DNA of 53,111 nt from Flavobacterium sp. JAS (GTDB lineage Bacteria; Bacteroidota; Bacteroidia; Flavobacteriales; Flavobacteriaceae). The stretch covers positions 1 to 53,111 of the forward strand of contig NZ_JAJMOX010000020.1 in assembly GCF_020991455.1 (NCBI RefSeq). Reading direction: 5' to 3'. The notes under the pieces are model-generated. The model was not told where the DNA came from. It ran no database searches and saw nothing but the letters and a program-made list of their open reading frames with translations. Made by a program: the position numbers and the translations under genes. Shown here in pieces: positions 8,477 to 16,940 of the stretch (within the stretch, counting starts at the first letter, position 1; each line of letters begins with the position of its first letter).

Positions 8477-8534
8477 AAATTCAAGCATTTTTTTGACACT
8501 TAAAAAAAAAATCAAGCAGTGCCAAATGAGATTT

Positions 8535-10286
8535 CTATGCTATAGTATATTTTTTTTCTGTCACAGTACTGGTAGTTTCAGTTGTTACACTATCTACAAA
8601 TCGCCACTGAGCTTCACAACCAGATAGTGTAAATTTAAGATAGGTATACCCTCGCTTATATAAATTTGCATATTCTAAATCATCTATCAGTACTGTAAAC
8701 GCTTGTGCTAATTCTATCGCTTTTGCAGGGTCAGATGTAATTCCAAGATAAGCTTCCAGTCCTGGTGATGAAACAGAACTGCAGGCTATTTCAGTTCCAA
8801 TATGATTTCCTTGCATATCGGTAAGTTTACCCATCCACGCATTATGAGTATCTCCGGCCAAAACCACAACATTTTTTCCAGAAAGCAAGCCATACAATTG
8901 TTCTCTTTCCGCAAAATAACCATCCCAGGCATCCAGATTATACGGCAGAGTCGTGGTAACTCTTGCAATTTCCTGAGCAGTTAAAGAAGGATCACTTTGT
9001 TTATGTCTGATTTTAATAACAACAAGCTCAGAGATTGCACCAATAAGAGCCTGCATGGTGGCCGGTTGTGCGCTTCCGAAATGATTCACTTCTGCCAGAA
9101 CTTGGTTTAAAAGCAGCAGCAGCTCTGCGGGAATCAACATTTTTGTCATCAGAATCTGCTGGCCCAATACTTTCCATTTAGTAGTATCTGCACTAATCTG
9201 TGATCCCAGCCATGTCATTTGTTCGCTTCCAATTAATTTTCTGTTTGTGCTTAACAGATCCGTTCTGAATTTTGTCTGGTCAAAATTTCCGCCATTATCA
9301 ATATAATCCGAATAACTCATCTGCTTATCTCTTGCTATAACTCTGGTATCCATCATATAAAGCGAAAGAATATTACCGAAATTAAAACTTCTGTAAATTC
9401 TAAGATCTTTTCCTGTTTTAAGCGGAATATATTCGCTGTAGGCCTGAAAAGCCGCCATTTTTCTCATCTGAAAATCTCCTTCGGTAGCCTGATGATTTTC
9501 TGCGCCGGATTTATAGGTATCGTTAGCAAACTCATGGTCATCCCAGACACATATAAAAGGTTTTTTCTGATGAAGAAGCTGAAGATTTTTATCTGTTCTA
9601 TATTGTCTGTAGCGCTCTCTGTAATCGCTGAGGCTTGTAATCTCCCTGGCTGGTTTATGTTCTCTGCCCAGGGAGTTGGTAAATGGATTTGTTCCATACT
9701 GCCCCGGCGCATATTCGTAAATATAATCTCCAAGATGAACCACTACATCAGCATCTGAAGAGGCAATTGCTCCATACACATTGAAAAGTCCTGCTGGAAA
9801 ATTAGAACACGAAACAACAGCCATCTTTACATCATTTACCATATCTGTTTTAGAGGGCAGTGTGCGTGTTTCTCCGGTAAGAGTTACTTGTTTGGTTTTG
9901 GCATTATAAAATCTATAATAATATTTTGTATTGGAGGTAATATTCTGAACATCTACCGCTATTGTAAAATCATTTATCGATGATGCCCCTGCCTGCCCTT
10001 TTCTTGTTACCTCAGAAAATCCGGCATCCCGACTTAGCTCCCAGGTTATTTCAGCGTCTGAACCTGCTGAATATCTTGTCCAGATAATCACTCCTGTTTC
10101 AGTCGGGTCAAAACTGGCTACTCCGGTCTCAAACCCTTCATTTTTCATTCCGTCTGGCGCACCGCTGTTATCGGTTTTATCATCCTCACTACAGCTTTCA
10201 ATAAGTGGGGCGATGAAAACTCCTCCAGCGACCAATAAAGAATTTCTAAGAAACCTTCTCCTGCTTAAATCATTGTTATTTTCCAT
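8535..10286 (-). CDS. PhoD-family alkaline phosphatase / phosphodiesterase
   Basis: A 583-residue protein. It starts MENNNDLSRRRFLRNSLLVA, a Tat signal with RRRFLR, followed by IAPLIESC, a lipobox-like cysteine, so it is probably exported folded and lipid-anchored. The N-terminal PhoD domain (TGVIIWTRYS) is followed by the metallophosphatase core with VVHLGDYIYEY, CVWDDHEFANDTY and VLAGDTHNAWMG, the metal-binding motifs of PhoD enzymes that hydrolyse phosphate mono- and diesters with Ca and Fe. The length is normal for the family. It stands alone with its own terminator and is the last ordinary chromosomal gene before the island. Phosphate control is likely from the family, but I see no certain operator. 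Confidence 0.9.
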   Translation of the reverse strand: MENNNDLSRRRFLRNSLLVAGGVFIAPLIESCSEDDKTDNSGAPDGMKNEGFETGVASFDPTETGVIIWTRYSAGSDAEITWELSRDAGFSEVTRKGQAGASSINDFTIAVDVQNITSNTKYYYRFYNAKTKQVTLTGETRTLPSKTDMVNDVKMAVVSCSNFPAGLFNVYGAIASSDADVVVHLGDYIYEYAPGQYGTNPFTNSLGREHKPAREITSLSDYRERYRQYRTDKNLQLLHQKKPFICVWDDHEFANDTYKSGAENHQATEGDFQMRKMAAFQAYSEYIPLKTGKDLRIYRSFNFGNILSLYMMDTRVIARDKQMSYSDYIDNGGNFDQTKFRTDLLSTNRKLIGSEQMTWLGSQISADTTKWKVLGQQILMTKMLIPAELLLLLNQVLAEVNHFGSAQPATMQALIGAISELVVIKIRHKQSDPSLTAQEIARVTTTLPYNLDAWDGYFAEREQLYGLLSGKNVVVLAGDTHNAWMGKLTDMQGNHIGTEIACSSVSSPGLEAYLGITSDPAKAIELAQAFTVLIDDLEYANLYKRGYTYLKFTLSGCEAQWRFVDSVTTETTSTVTEKKYTIA

Positions 10287-10552
10287 AAAAAAATTTTTAT
10301 ATCAAAAAAACAATATAATATTTAGGCATAAGTTATGGCATTTTTAAAATTACCGTACATTAATATTAACAATCCATTTACTATAATAATTTATTAATCT
10401 TTTTAAGATCTCTAAACTGGAACTTATTACTTTTTCTACAATATTAAAGCCTATACTATTTTCAAACTAATCAGAGATAAATCTATTTTTGATTCTTTTC
10501 AGGACAAATAGTAATAGGCCACTATACATCTTCAATTGATTATAGCTTCTTT

Positions 10553-12226
10553 CTAATTTGGCACAAAAACTAAGATATTTTTTTCATTAACAGGTTCGAG
10601 TCCTGTTCCCGCTACAGAGAATAACCCATCAAAATTTTGATGGGTTTTTTGTTTTTTACTATTTACCTCAAGCCTTGTAAATGTTGAGACTAACCCAAAA
10701 ACAAGGTTTACTTTATTGGTTAGATATTGCCTGTTTTCAGCCCTAATTGACAATCCCTCAGGAAATACCAAGTTTTGAATCCTGATTTTACTCTCAATAT
10801 CTCCCTCTCTCCAGTATTTACTGATGTTCGAGACTTTTTCTACTACCTTATCGATATGTCTGTTGTGGTTAGATATTTTTTTGGCATTAGAGTATATCTG
10901 GCTTTCAATCATCTTTAATTCGGTTTCAAACTGAAGCGCATATCTATTGTATTTATCATCTCCAAAATTTGTATTCTCAAAATAGCGTTTATCCAAATTC
11001 TCAATTTTAATTTCAATATCTTTTTTCTTTAGAAGTAAGCTTTTCGTTTCCTCTTTAGCCTCTGCGTTCACAGCATCAAAGAATTTATTTAACTGTATTT
11101 TAAAAGGCTCTACAAATTTTGAGTTTAATGTATACTTTGACAATAATCGTTCGAAAGAATCATTTAAACCTTCCATTTTTGATTTTTGAGTGGTCAGAGC
11201 ATTAAAACTGGCATTTTTACATTTTTGGCATTTATAATAGTGTGTTTTCTTTTTTCGAACCTCATAACTTGTAAGTAGGCAACCACACTCACATCTTAAA
11301 AATCCTGTAAGGGGTCTAAACTCATTGACTTTAGTTTTACAATATTCTTTAACTGTAATTACGTGGTTTTCCGAAAGCATATTATCAACTTTCAGGAAAT
11401 CTTCTTCACTAACTAACCCAGCCCAGTTTCCTTTCACTGGTTCTTCAATTAATGCATTAACTAAGATCCCGCAATAAAAAGGGTTGCGCCACATAGAGCT
11501 AATCCCCTGCTTTGAAATAATAAAATCCAGTTTTTCAAGTTTCTGTCTGATCACATAATCTCTTTCCCCTGAAAGTTTCCATTTCCATGCCTTTTTTAAA
11601 ATCTCTCCTTCCTGATTGATTGTAATAGACTGCGTGTCCTGCATTAAGGCATAGTCACCTACTTTTCTCCCCCGCATTGTATAGCCTCTGGGAGCTTTGC
11701 CAAGCCAGTTCCCTGACCTTAGCAGTGCTTTCATGCCAGGAATTGTTTTTTCTAACCTGTCCATGTTTTCCCTTCTGGCATCCAAGAGCTTGCTGTAAAT
11801 ATCCAGTTTACTGTATTCATCATTGGTGCATAGCCCTGATGATGTCTCGATTAGATGAACACCCAGCTTATCAATTAGTTCGTGCACAATAGTTATAGCG
11901 TTGCCTCCTGTTCTGGAGAACCTACTGATAAATTTAATGGCAATTGCGAAAGGTTTCTGCTTTGAGCTTTTAACTTCTTCCAATAGTTTTGTAAACTCTT
12001 TTCTTGTGAAATCTCCCGAGGCGCTTTCATAAGTACCTCCAAGTATGTTCTTAAGTGTATAGCCATTCCTAGATGCGAACTGAACTATTTCACTGCGCTG
12101 TTCCTCCAGACTATTATTTACTAACTGTAGTTTTGAGCTTACCCTAGTGTAACCCCAAATTTCTTTTACCTCATCTTTTTGAGCTAGTTTTTCTTTTTGA
12201 AATTTTTTGAAATTTTCAATACTCAT
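10553..12226 (-). CDS. Large serine recombinase (island integrase)
   Basis: A 557-residue recombinase. The N-terminal resolvase domain has the catalytic serine in IWGYTRVSSKLQ (residue 30 or 31) and the arginine motif FISRFSRTGG. The central Recombinase domain includes MRGRKVGDY and the stretch ISSMWRNPFYCG, followed by a zinc ribbon with CECGC and CQKCKN and a coiled-coil segment. Such enzymes cut and join attachment sites to integrate or excise mobile elements. The C-terminus reads through a hairpin and a tRNA 3'-end-like sequence, giving the tail FSVAGTGLEPVNE, so the gene end overlaps the probable attachment site at 10589-10616. A small gene lies 10 bp upstream in the same operon. The tail VAGTGLEPV recurs in Bacteroidota proteins for the same reason. 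Confidence 0.9.
   Translation of the reverse strand: MSIENFKKFQKEKLAQKDEVKEIWGYTRVSSKLQLVNNSLEEQRSEIVQFASRNGYTLKNILGGTYESASGDFTRKEFTKLLEEVKSSKQKPFAIAIKFISRFSRTGGNAITIVHELIDKLGVHLIETSSGLCTNDEYSKLDIYSKLLDARRENMDRLEKTIPGMKALLRSGNWLGKAPRGYTMRGRKVGDYALMQDTQSITINQEGEILKKAWKWKLSGERDYVIRQKLEKLDFIISKQGISSMWRNPFYCGILVNALIEEPVKGNWAGLVSEEDFLKVDNMLSENHVITVKEYCKTKVNEFRPLTGFLRCECGCLLTSYEVRKKKTHYYKCQKCKNASFNALTTQKSKMEGLNDSFERLLSKYTLNSKFVEPFKIQLNKFFDAVNAEAKEETKSLLLKKKDIEIKIENLDKRYFENTNFGDDKYNRYALQFETELKMIESQIYSNAKKISNHNRHIDKVVEKVSNISKYWREGDIESKIRIQNLVFPEGLSIRAENRQYLTNKVNLVFGLVSTFTRLEVNSKKQKTHQNFDGLFSVAGTGLEPVNEKNILVFVPN
10589..10616 (+). other. tRNA 3'-end fragment, likely attachment site
   Basis: The plus strand shows a T-arm (ACAGG, loop TTCGAGT, CCTGT) directly followed by TCCCGCTACA, the 3' side of an acceptor stem. 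There is no tRNA body to the left. The fragment is therefore a tRNA end carried at the border of an integrated element, and it is translated on the other strand as the tail of the recombinase. Confidence 0.7.
10623..10646 (+). terminator. Terminator following the tRNA 3'-end fragment
   Basis: AACCCATCAAAA / TTTTGATGGGTT forms a perfect hairpin followed by T residues, as found downstream of a real tRNA gene. It lies inside the coding region of the recombinase. Confidence 0.7.
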
Positions 12227-12236
12227 ATTCTTAGTT

Positions 12237-12497
12237 TTAAAAATTATAAACTATTACTGCCAATTGAAACAGGCTTTCAATTATCTCCTGTCCTTCCGCT
12301 TCGGATATTGTTTCAAAACCTTTACAACTTCTTAATTCTTCAATAGTTAATTTTTGCTGATTCTTTACGGTTTTTCCTTTCTCATTACCAGAAACGCTCT
12401 CTCTTTGTTCGATCATTATATTTGTGCTCTCAGCATGTGGCTCTACTAACTCCCTGCCTATAATGGTTTTTCTTTTATCCGTTCTTTCATTTCTCAT
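12237..12497 (-). CDS. Small hypothetical protein upstream of the recombinase
   Basis: An 86-residue charged protein beginning MRNERTDKRKTIIGREL and ending in a compact helical part (LTIEELRSCKGFETISEAEG then QEIIESLFQLAVIVYNF). It ends 10 bp before the recombinase start, so the two are cotranscribed. I recognise no domain. Its size and place would suit a recombination directionality factor or a small regulator, but nothing in the sequence proves this. An upstream 30-bp palindrome (12557-12586) could be its operator. Confidence 0.6.
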   Translation of the reverse strand: MRNERTDKRKTIIGRELVEPHAESTNIMIEQRESVSGNEKGKTVKNQQKLTIEELRSCKGFETISEAEGQEIIESLFQLAVIVYNF

Positions 12498-12866
12498 CGT
12501 GCACCTCCTGCTCTAAACTGTAAAAGACCGCTTTCACGATCCTTCCTAATTACACCTAATTATATTTATTTTAATAAATATAATTATGCATGTTTGAAGC
12601 TATGACGTTTATAGTGCCACTGGTACTCTTTGTCTTTTAAAGGCATAGTATCGAAAACGGAAATTGCAGGCTTACAGCAATTTCAATAATTAAAGCTTGG
12701 CTAGAACATAACCGAAAGGTATTTTTCGATAAACAGCAATTAATAAAATCTTACCGATGTATCTTATCAATTCTTTATATATGGCACAGTGAAAATCATG
12801 TTTCATACATTGGACGCGAATTAAACACGTCTGTAGACTTATATTTCTTGAAATTTCGCTGTTATG
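12498..12866. other. Gene-free region between mobA and the recombinase operon
   Basis: No gene is visible. In mobilisable Bacteroidetes elements a relaxase gene (mobB) would be expected downstream of mobA, that is here, but the 369 bp hold only the recombinase-operon upstream region and a perfect palindrome. Confidence 0.6.
12557..12586. promoter_or_regulatory. Perfect 30-bp AT palindrome, possible operator
   Basis: TAATTATATTTATT, two T, then AATAAATATAATTA: perfect 14-bp arms, 60 bp upstream of the 12497 start codon. Symmetry of this extent suggests a dimer binding site, or it may be a cruciform element. Confidence 0.55.
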
Positions 12867-13301
12867 TCAAGGTTTTTTAATGTGCTTTTCTTCAAATTCC
12901 TCTGTGAGCTGTATTATCTTTTTGGATAAAACAGCTAATTCTATTGTCTGCTTTTCGAGTCTGTATAGATATGCCGAAGCTTTCTTTTCGGAAAATTTTT
13001 GATATAATATCTTTACAACCTGATTGTAATTTACCCCGACAGCCCTAAACTGGCTGTAAAAGGAGGTCAGGCGCATATAATAATCCATTGTCGCTTTATC
13101 GATCTTAACTGTTTTTATTCCTTTTTGAAAAACACACGCTGTAATAAAGTGTGCCATTACATGCATCCCTGATGTTTCAAAAAGAGTCAGAAAGCGGGCA
13201 TTTTCTTCTGCAGTAAGACTGATGGAATAGCGGTGGACGGCGGGATCTGTTTTTGGAGGTCTTCCTCCTATGTTCCATTTCTTTTTTTCTTCACTCTCCA
13301 T
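12867..13301 (-). CDS. mobA: MobA-type mobilisation accessory protein
   Basis: A 144-residue protein with the start WNIGGRPPKTDPAVHRYSIS and the block KTVKIDKATMDYYMRLTSFY followed by QFRAVGVNYNQVVK, the typical sequence of the Bacteroidetes MobA relaxosome accessory protein with a ribbon-helix-helix-like N-terminus. It binds near the transfer origin and helps the MobB relaxase, which would normally follow directly. Here no relaxase follows, so mobA is an orphan and this element cannot by itself be mobilised by this route. The region upstream (13448-13860) looks like the usual transfer-origin neighbourhood. Confidence 0.85.
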   Translation of the reverse strand: MESEEKKKWNIGGRPPKTDPAVHRYSISLTAEENARFLTLFETSGMHVMAHFITACVFQKGIKTVKIDKATMDYYMRLTSFYSQFRAVGVNYNQVVKILYQKFSEKKASAYLYRLEKQTIELAVLSKKIIQLTEEFEEKHIKKP

Positions 13302-14010
13302 AACTTCTTATTTCAATTTCTTAAAAACCAATATAATATATACTCAGAGTTACAATTCAATTTGGAAGTGTTTGAAAGCAGGTGGAAGCATTTGTCTTAT
13401 TTGTTCCTAGCTTAGTCTTAAACCTATAATATTGGAATTTTTTTTATCTATATTTTATCCAAAAAATAATAAAAAGAAACCGAAGGTATGACGGGCTTTT
13501 CAGTCTGGCAAAAAGACTTCGGCATAATGCCATGCTCGTTCCTCTCAAGACACCCTTCGGGACTTATTCCGATTCCTTTTGGCCTGTCTGAATCCCGTCC
13601 TTTGAGATTGCTTTCTTTTTCTTTTTTCATTTTTTCTGTTTTCTTTTGGAAAAATATTTTTTTTAAGGCACTGCTGGACTGGCTGAGCACCTGCTGACCT
13701 TTATGTATACATGCACGCTTGATTGCGTGACTGCTTGCCGGCTTGCAGGCAGGAATGCCAACCTGCATACATGCTTACCTGTGCACATGATTGCTTCATT
13801 GCTTGATTACTTGAATACCTTAAGACTTGCCTACCTGCATGAGTAAATAATAATATGCACAAGGTAGCCACTTTAAGTTTTAAGTCTAATCGAGTTAATT
13901 ATTAATACACATATAATGAAACACTTAGCTAATATTATCTTTTATTATTTATAACTCAATGCCATTATATTTCTTAAATTCACATAAGTATAGAATTTGA
14001 AATTTAAGAA
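13302..14010. other. Gene-free region upstream of mobA, transfer-origin candidate
   Basis: Two parts are notable. Positions 13490-13610 form a GC-richer block unlike its surroundings. Positions 13680-13850 are a low-complexity stretch with many copies of GCTTG and TGCTT words and short palindromes (for example CCGGCTTGCAGGCAGG). Such sequence is typical upstream of mobA in Bacteroidetes elements and may be the origin of transfer. The open frame 13448-13768 on the minus strand is judged not to be a gene. Confidence 0.5.
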
Positions 14011-15102
14011 ATGGAAAAACGTAAAATTTACGATCGCGATTTCATACTAAATGCAGTACAAATGGCACTTGAAACAAATCCTATTAAGGTGGCTAAAGAA
14101 CTGGGCATAGCTACCACAAACATCTACAGATGGCAAGCTGAACTTCAAAAATACGGAACAGAAAGTTTCTGCGGGCGTGGATATTTTAGAACCCCCGAAC
14201 AAAAAAAATCTTCTGAACTTAAAAGAAAGCTTAAAGAATTAGAACTTCAAATTGAAATTTTTAAGAGCGCAAGCAAATATATCCCTGAAGGGAAACCAAT
14301 GATTTTTCATTTTATTAAAGACAATTTAAATAAATATCCGCTTTGGAAAATGTGTAAAGTTTTAGGCATAAAAGAATTTACATATTATAGATGGAGAGAT
14401 AAATTATTTTCTCCCAAACAACTTCAAACAACTTTAATAGAGAAAGAAATAACTTCTATATTTTATGAATATAAAGGGCTGTATGGCAGTGGAAAAATTA
14501 CTGCAGAATTACAAAGTCGAGGTTTTAAATTAAAAGAGTGTTCGGTATCACTTCATATGAAAAAACTCGGTCTTGTAAGTAAGCTTAGTAGCAGACATAA
14601 AACATCTGGCTCATCATTTATTCCCCATAATCCTTGTATCTTTCCTAATGTTCTAAATCGACAGTTTAAAGCTGACGAGCCTTCTCAGATTTGGATATCG
14701 GACATAACAAGCTTAGAAACAGTGGAGGGACTCTTATTCCTAACTATTATTATGGATTTATTTGACAGAAAAATTGTTGGATGGAATTTGAGTGAAGGGT
14801 TGACAATAAAGGAAACTTCTTTGCCTACTTGGGAAATGGCTATTCAAAATCGTAAAACAAAAAAGGAATTAGTATTTCATTCCGATAGATCCCCTCAATA
14901 CGCTAATAAGATATTTACCCGTAAATTAAACACATATAAAAATATTACACGAAGTATGAGCAGGACACAGAATCATTTAGATAATGCTGTGGCTAAAAAC
15001 TTTTTTATTTCCCTTAAATCTGAACTAGTTAATTTAAATATGCTTCTGACTAAACAACAAATGGAAGAAAAAATATCTGAATATATTGAAAATCTTCATT
15101 AA
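14011..15102 (+). CDS. IS3-family transposase, catalytically defective
   Basis: A 363-residue single-frame OrfAB-type transposase. Residues 1-60 are the helix-turn-helix (AKELGIATTNIYRWQAEL), followed by a leucine-zipper-like part and the rve integrase domain. The first Asp (IWISDITSLE) and the second (FHSDRSPQY) are present, but the third motif reads NAVAKNFFIS where active members have CESFF, so the catalytic Glu is replaced by Asn. The C-terminus stops at YIENLH and lacks the WYNKKRRHS part. It is related to, not identical with, the transposase 35 bp downstream. It is thus an open but inactive paralogue. Confidence 0.85.
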   Translation: MEKRKIYDRDFILNAVQMALETNPIKVAKELGIATTNIYRWQAELQKYGTESFCGRGYFRTPEQKKSSELKRKLKELELQIEIFKSASKYIPEGKPMIFHFIKDNLNKYPLWKMCKVLGIKEFTYYRWRDKLFSPKQLQTTLIEKEITSIFYEYKGLYGSGKITAELQSRGFKLKECSVSLHMKKLGLVSKLSSRHKTSGSSFIPHNPCIFPNVLNRQFKADEPSQIWISDITSLETVEGLLFLTIIMDLFDRKIVGWNLSEGLTIKETSLPTWEMAIQNRKTKKELVFHSDRSPQYANKIFTRKLNTYKNITRSMSRTQNHLDNAVAKNFFISLKSELVNLNMLLTKQQMEEKISEYIENLH

Positions 15103-15137
15103 AGGATATTCTGCTGTAAATTATCAAACTTCTGACT

Positions 15138-16295
15138 ATGAAAAAATACGAACGTACTTTCAAAGAAAATGCAGTTAAATTAAGTTATAAGCGAGGAAAG
15201 AGGCAAACTGCAAGCCTTGCAAGAGAGTTGGGAATAGCTCCAAGTTACTTATACCAATGGCGAAAAGACTTTGAAAAGTTTGGAACAGGAAGTTTTTGTG
15301 GATCGGGTCACCCTAAATTGACTCCTGAAAAAGCCATAATCACTGACCTTGAAAAGAAAATTAAAAATTCAAAAATTACACTCGAGATTTTAAGTAAAGG
15401 AACCAAATATGTTTCTCAAGGGAAAATAATGACTAAAAACTTTATCGAAGAAAATAAATATAAATTTTCAATTGCAAAAATGTTAACTGTATTAAACGTC
15501 TCAGAAACCACATATTATCGAACAAAAAAACAAGAACTTACTAATTCAGAAGCTCGAATAATTCTATTAAAACAAGAAATCATGAACATTTATTATGAAT
15601 TCAAGAGAACATATGGATGTTTTAAAATTACAAAGGAACTACAAAGCAGAGGGTTTAAAATAAAAAACTCATCGGTAAAAAAGTACATGAGAATGTTGGG
15701 CTTGCGTAGAAAAGTTAAAAGAAAGTTTAAGTTAACCACTGATTCGCATCATAATTTATATGTTGTTCCAAATGTTTTAAATAGAGAATTTACAGTCAGT
15801 GAGCCTGCTAAAGCTTGGGTTTCAGACATAACATATATACAAACAACAAAAGGCTTTTTATATCTAACCATCGTTATGGATTTATTTGATAGAAAAATAG
15901 TAGGATGGATTATAAGCACCAAAATGAGCACCAAAGCAACAATTTTACCTGCTTGGAAAATGGCAGTTAAGAACAGGAAAATTACTAAAGATTTAATCTT
16001 CCATTCTGATAGAGGTGTTCAATATGCTAATAAAATTTTCGCTAGTACTTTAGACTCTTACAAGTGTGTAATACGTAGTATGAGTCGAAGGCAAAATCAT
16101 AATGACAATGCCGTTTGTGAAAGTTTTTTCAGCTCTTTTAAAAGAGAATTAATTAACGGGAATAAACTCCTAACCAGGAAACAGATGAGAGCCGATGTAT
16201 ATGAATATATTGAAAATTGGTATAATAAAAAAAGAAGGCATTCATTTTTAGACCATAAAACAATCGAAGAATTTGATAGATTACATTTCATATAA
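15138..16295 (+). CDS. IS3-family transposase, complete
   Basis: A 385-residue transposase with OrfA and OrfB parts fused in one frame, without the programmed frameshift most IS3 members use. It has the N-terminal helix-turn-helix (ARELGIAPSYLYQWRKDFEK), then the rve domain with all three acids: AWVSDITYIQT, FHSDRGVQYAN and AVCESFFSSFKREL. The C-terminal WYNKKRRHSFLDHKTIEEF is intact. It should cut and paste or copy the surrounding insertion sequence. I could not find convincing terminal inverted repeats or a target duplication, so the element borders are unknown. A hairpin terminator follows at 16369. Confidence 0.9.
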   Translation: MKKYERTFKENAVKLSYKRGKRQTASLARELGIAPSYLYQWRKDFEKFGTGSFCGSGHPKLTPEKAIITDLEKKIKNSKITLEILSKGTKYVSQGKIMTKNFIEENKYKFSIAKMLTVLNVSETTYYRTKKQELTNSEARIILLKQEIMNIYYEFKRTYGCFKITKELQSRGFKIKNSSVKKYMRMLGLRRKVKRKFKLTTDSHHNLYVVPNVLNREFTVSEPAKAWVSDITYIQTTKGFLYLTIVMDLFDRKIVGWIISTKMSTKATILPAWKMAVKNRKITKDLIFHSDRGVQYANKIFASTLDSYKCVIRSMSRRQNHNDNAVCESFFSSFKRELINGNKLLTRKQMRADVYEYIENWYNKKRRHSFLDHKTIEEFDRLHFI

Positions 16296-16368
16296 TCACA
16301 TTGAATATTAATAATCCGGCATTGCATTGTTTGCATCGCAATAATAACTTATAACCATTACAATAAAA

Positions 16369-16387
16369 AAAGGGCATCAAGCCCTTT
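16369..16387. terminator. Hairpin terminator after the transposase
   Basis: AAAGGGC / GCCCTTT with a five-base loop, 73 bp past the transposase stop codon. Confidence 0.6.
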
Positions 16388-16410
16388 CAATTAAATCCAT
16401 TCCTGAATAA

Positions 16411-16482
16411 GTTGTCACGGGACAACGGCAAGTTGTGTTTTGAGATGCTTGAAATGAATTCAGCATCTCAAAACAACTTGCC
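16411..16482. repeat. Two adjacent hairpins, one with a 21-bp stem
   Basis: GTTGTC-acgg-GACAAC (16411-16426) is followed directly by an arm at 16427-16449 that pairs with 16462-16482 (GGCAAGTTGT ... ACAACTTGCC with a two-base bulge, then the TTTTGAGATGCT stretch) around a 12-base loop. It stands between the IS3 transposase and the end of the HEPN operon. It may be a strong terminator of the operon or a recombination or transfer site. Confidence 0.65.
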
Positions 16483-16543
16483 CTGCGGGGCTAGAAAACG
16501 TCTCCAAAGTCGCCGTTTTATTAAAATTATAAATGGACATAGA

Positions 16544-16888
16544 TTAGTTCGTTGTGCTCTTTTTATTTTCTTTTAAATATTTCTTGTGGAGCATATCCAG
16601 TAAGTCACCTTCTTCCAATGGAATCAGCATTTCTATTATTCTCAACAGGCTGTAAACGTATCTTTCAACATGCCTCGGACTATTATTGGTACTGACTTCC
16701 ATTCCGTCTAATGCCAGCATTCCTGCTTTGAGTAAATCCATAATCATACAAAACAGATCGGAATATCCCTGAACATTTATCTCTAGATTATGTATATCAT
16801 TTCGCATTTTTGATGCAGGTTTAAGCATTATAAAGTAATGCTCCGGATTTTCAACCAGATCATTTAATTTGATTTTATTTTTTTTCAT
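16544..16888 (-). CDS. Hypothetical protein, last gene of the HEPN operon
   Basis: A 114-residue helical protein of unknown function. Its centre and end (LLKAGMLALDGMEV, then LLRIIEMLIPLEEGDLLDML and HKKYL) match the same parts of the 17516-17878 product (LLKIALHTLENSDL, ILEIAIQLLPCSEAEG, LDKLHKLYL), so the two are paralogues within one operon. No motif for a catalytic role is visible. It follows the 187-residue gene by 52 bp, so it is probably in the same transcript. It may be a small helical partner subunit. Confidence 0.7.
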   Translation of the reverse strand: MKKNKIKLNDLVENPEHYFIMLKPASKMRNDIHNLEINVQGYSDLFCMIMDLLKAGMLALDGMEVSTNNSPRHVERYVYSLLRIIEMLIPLEEGDLLDMLHKKYLKENKKSTTN

Positions 16889-16940
16889 ATCTATATATTT
16901 TATTAGTTAAATCAAGTATATATGCATTGATGCAGTAATT

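Larger units (their letters stand above)
8099..8534. other. Gene-free region with right repeat and a terminator
   Basis: No gene. It carries the right copies of the cassette-flanking repeats (8241-8315) and the terminator of the PhoD-type gene (8447-8476). Confidence 0.6.

Noticed and set aside
11677..11892. A plus-strand frame inside the serine recombinase
   Set aside because: Antisense to conserved recombinase motifs.
13448..13768. A 106-residue minus-strand open frame upstream of mobA
   Set aside because: Low-complexity DNA with repeated GCTTG words, no plausible protein pattern; the region looks like non-coding transfer-origin sequence.
13900..16330. Terminal inverted repeats of the IS3 element(s)
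   Set aside because: Only a shared ATTATTAATA word was found near both ends; too weak to define borders.
16097..16336. A minus-strand frame overlapping the IS3 transposase end
   Set aside because: Antisense to the conserved CESFF and C-terminal motifs.
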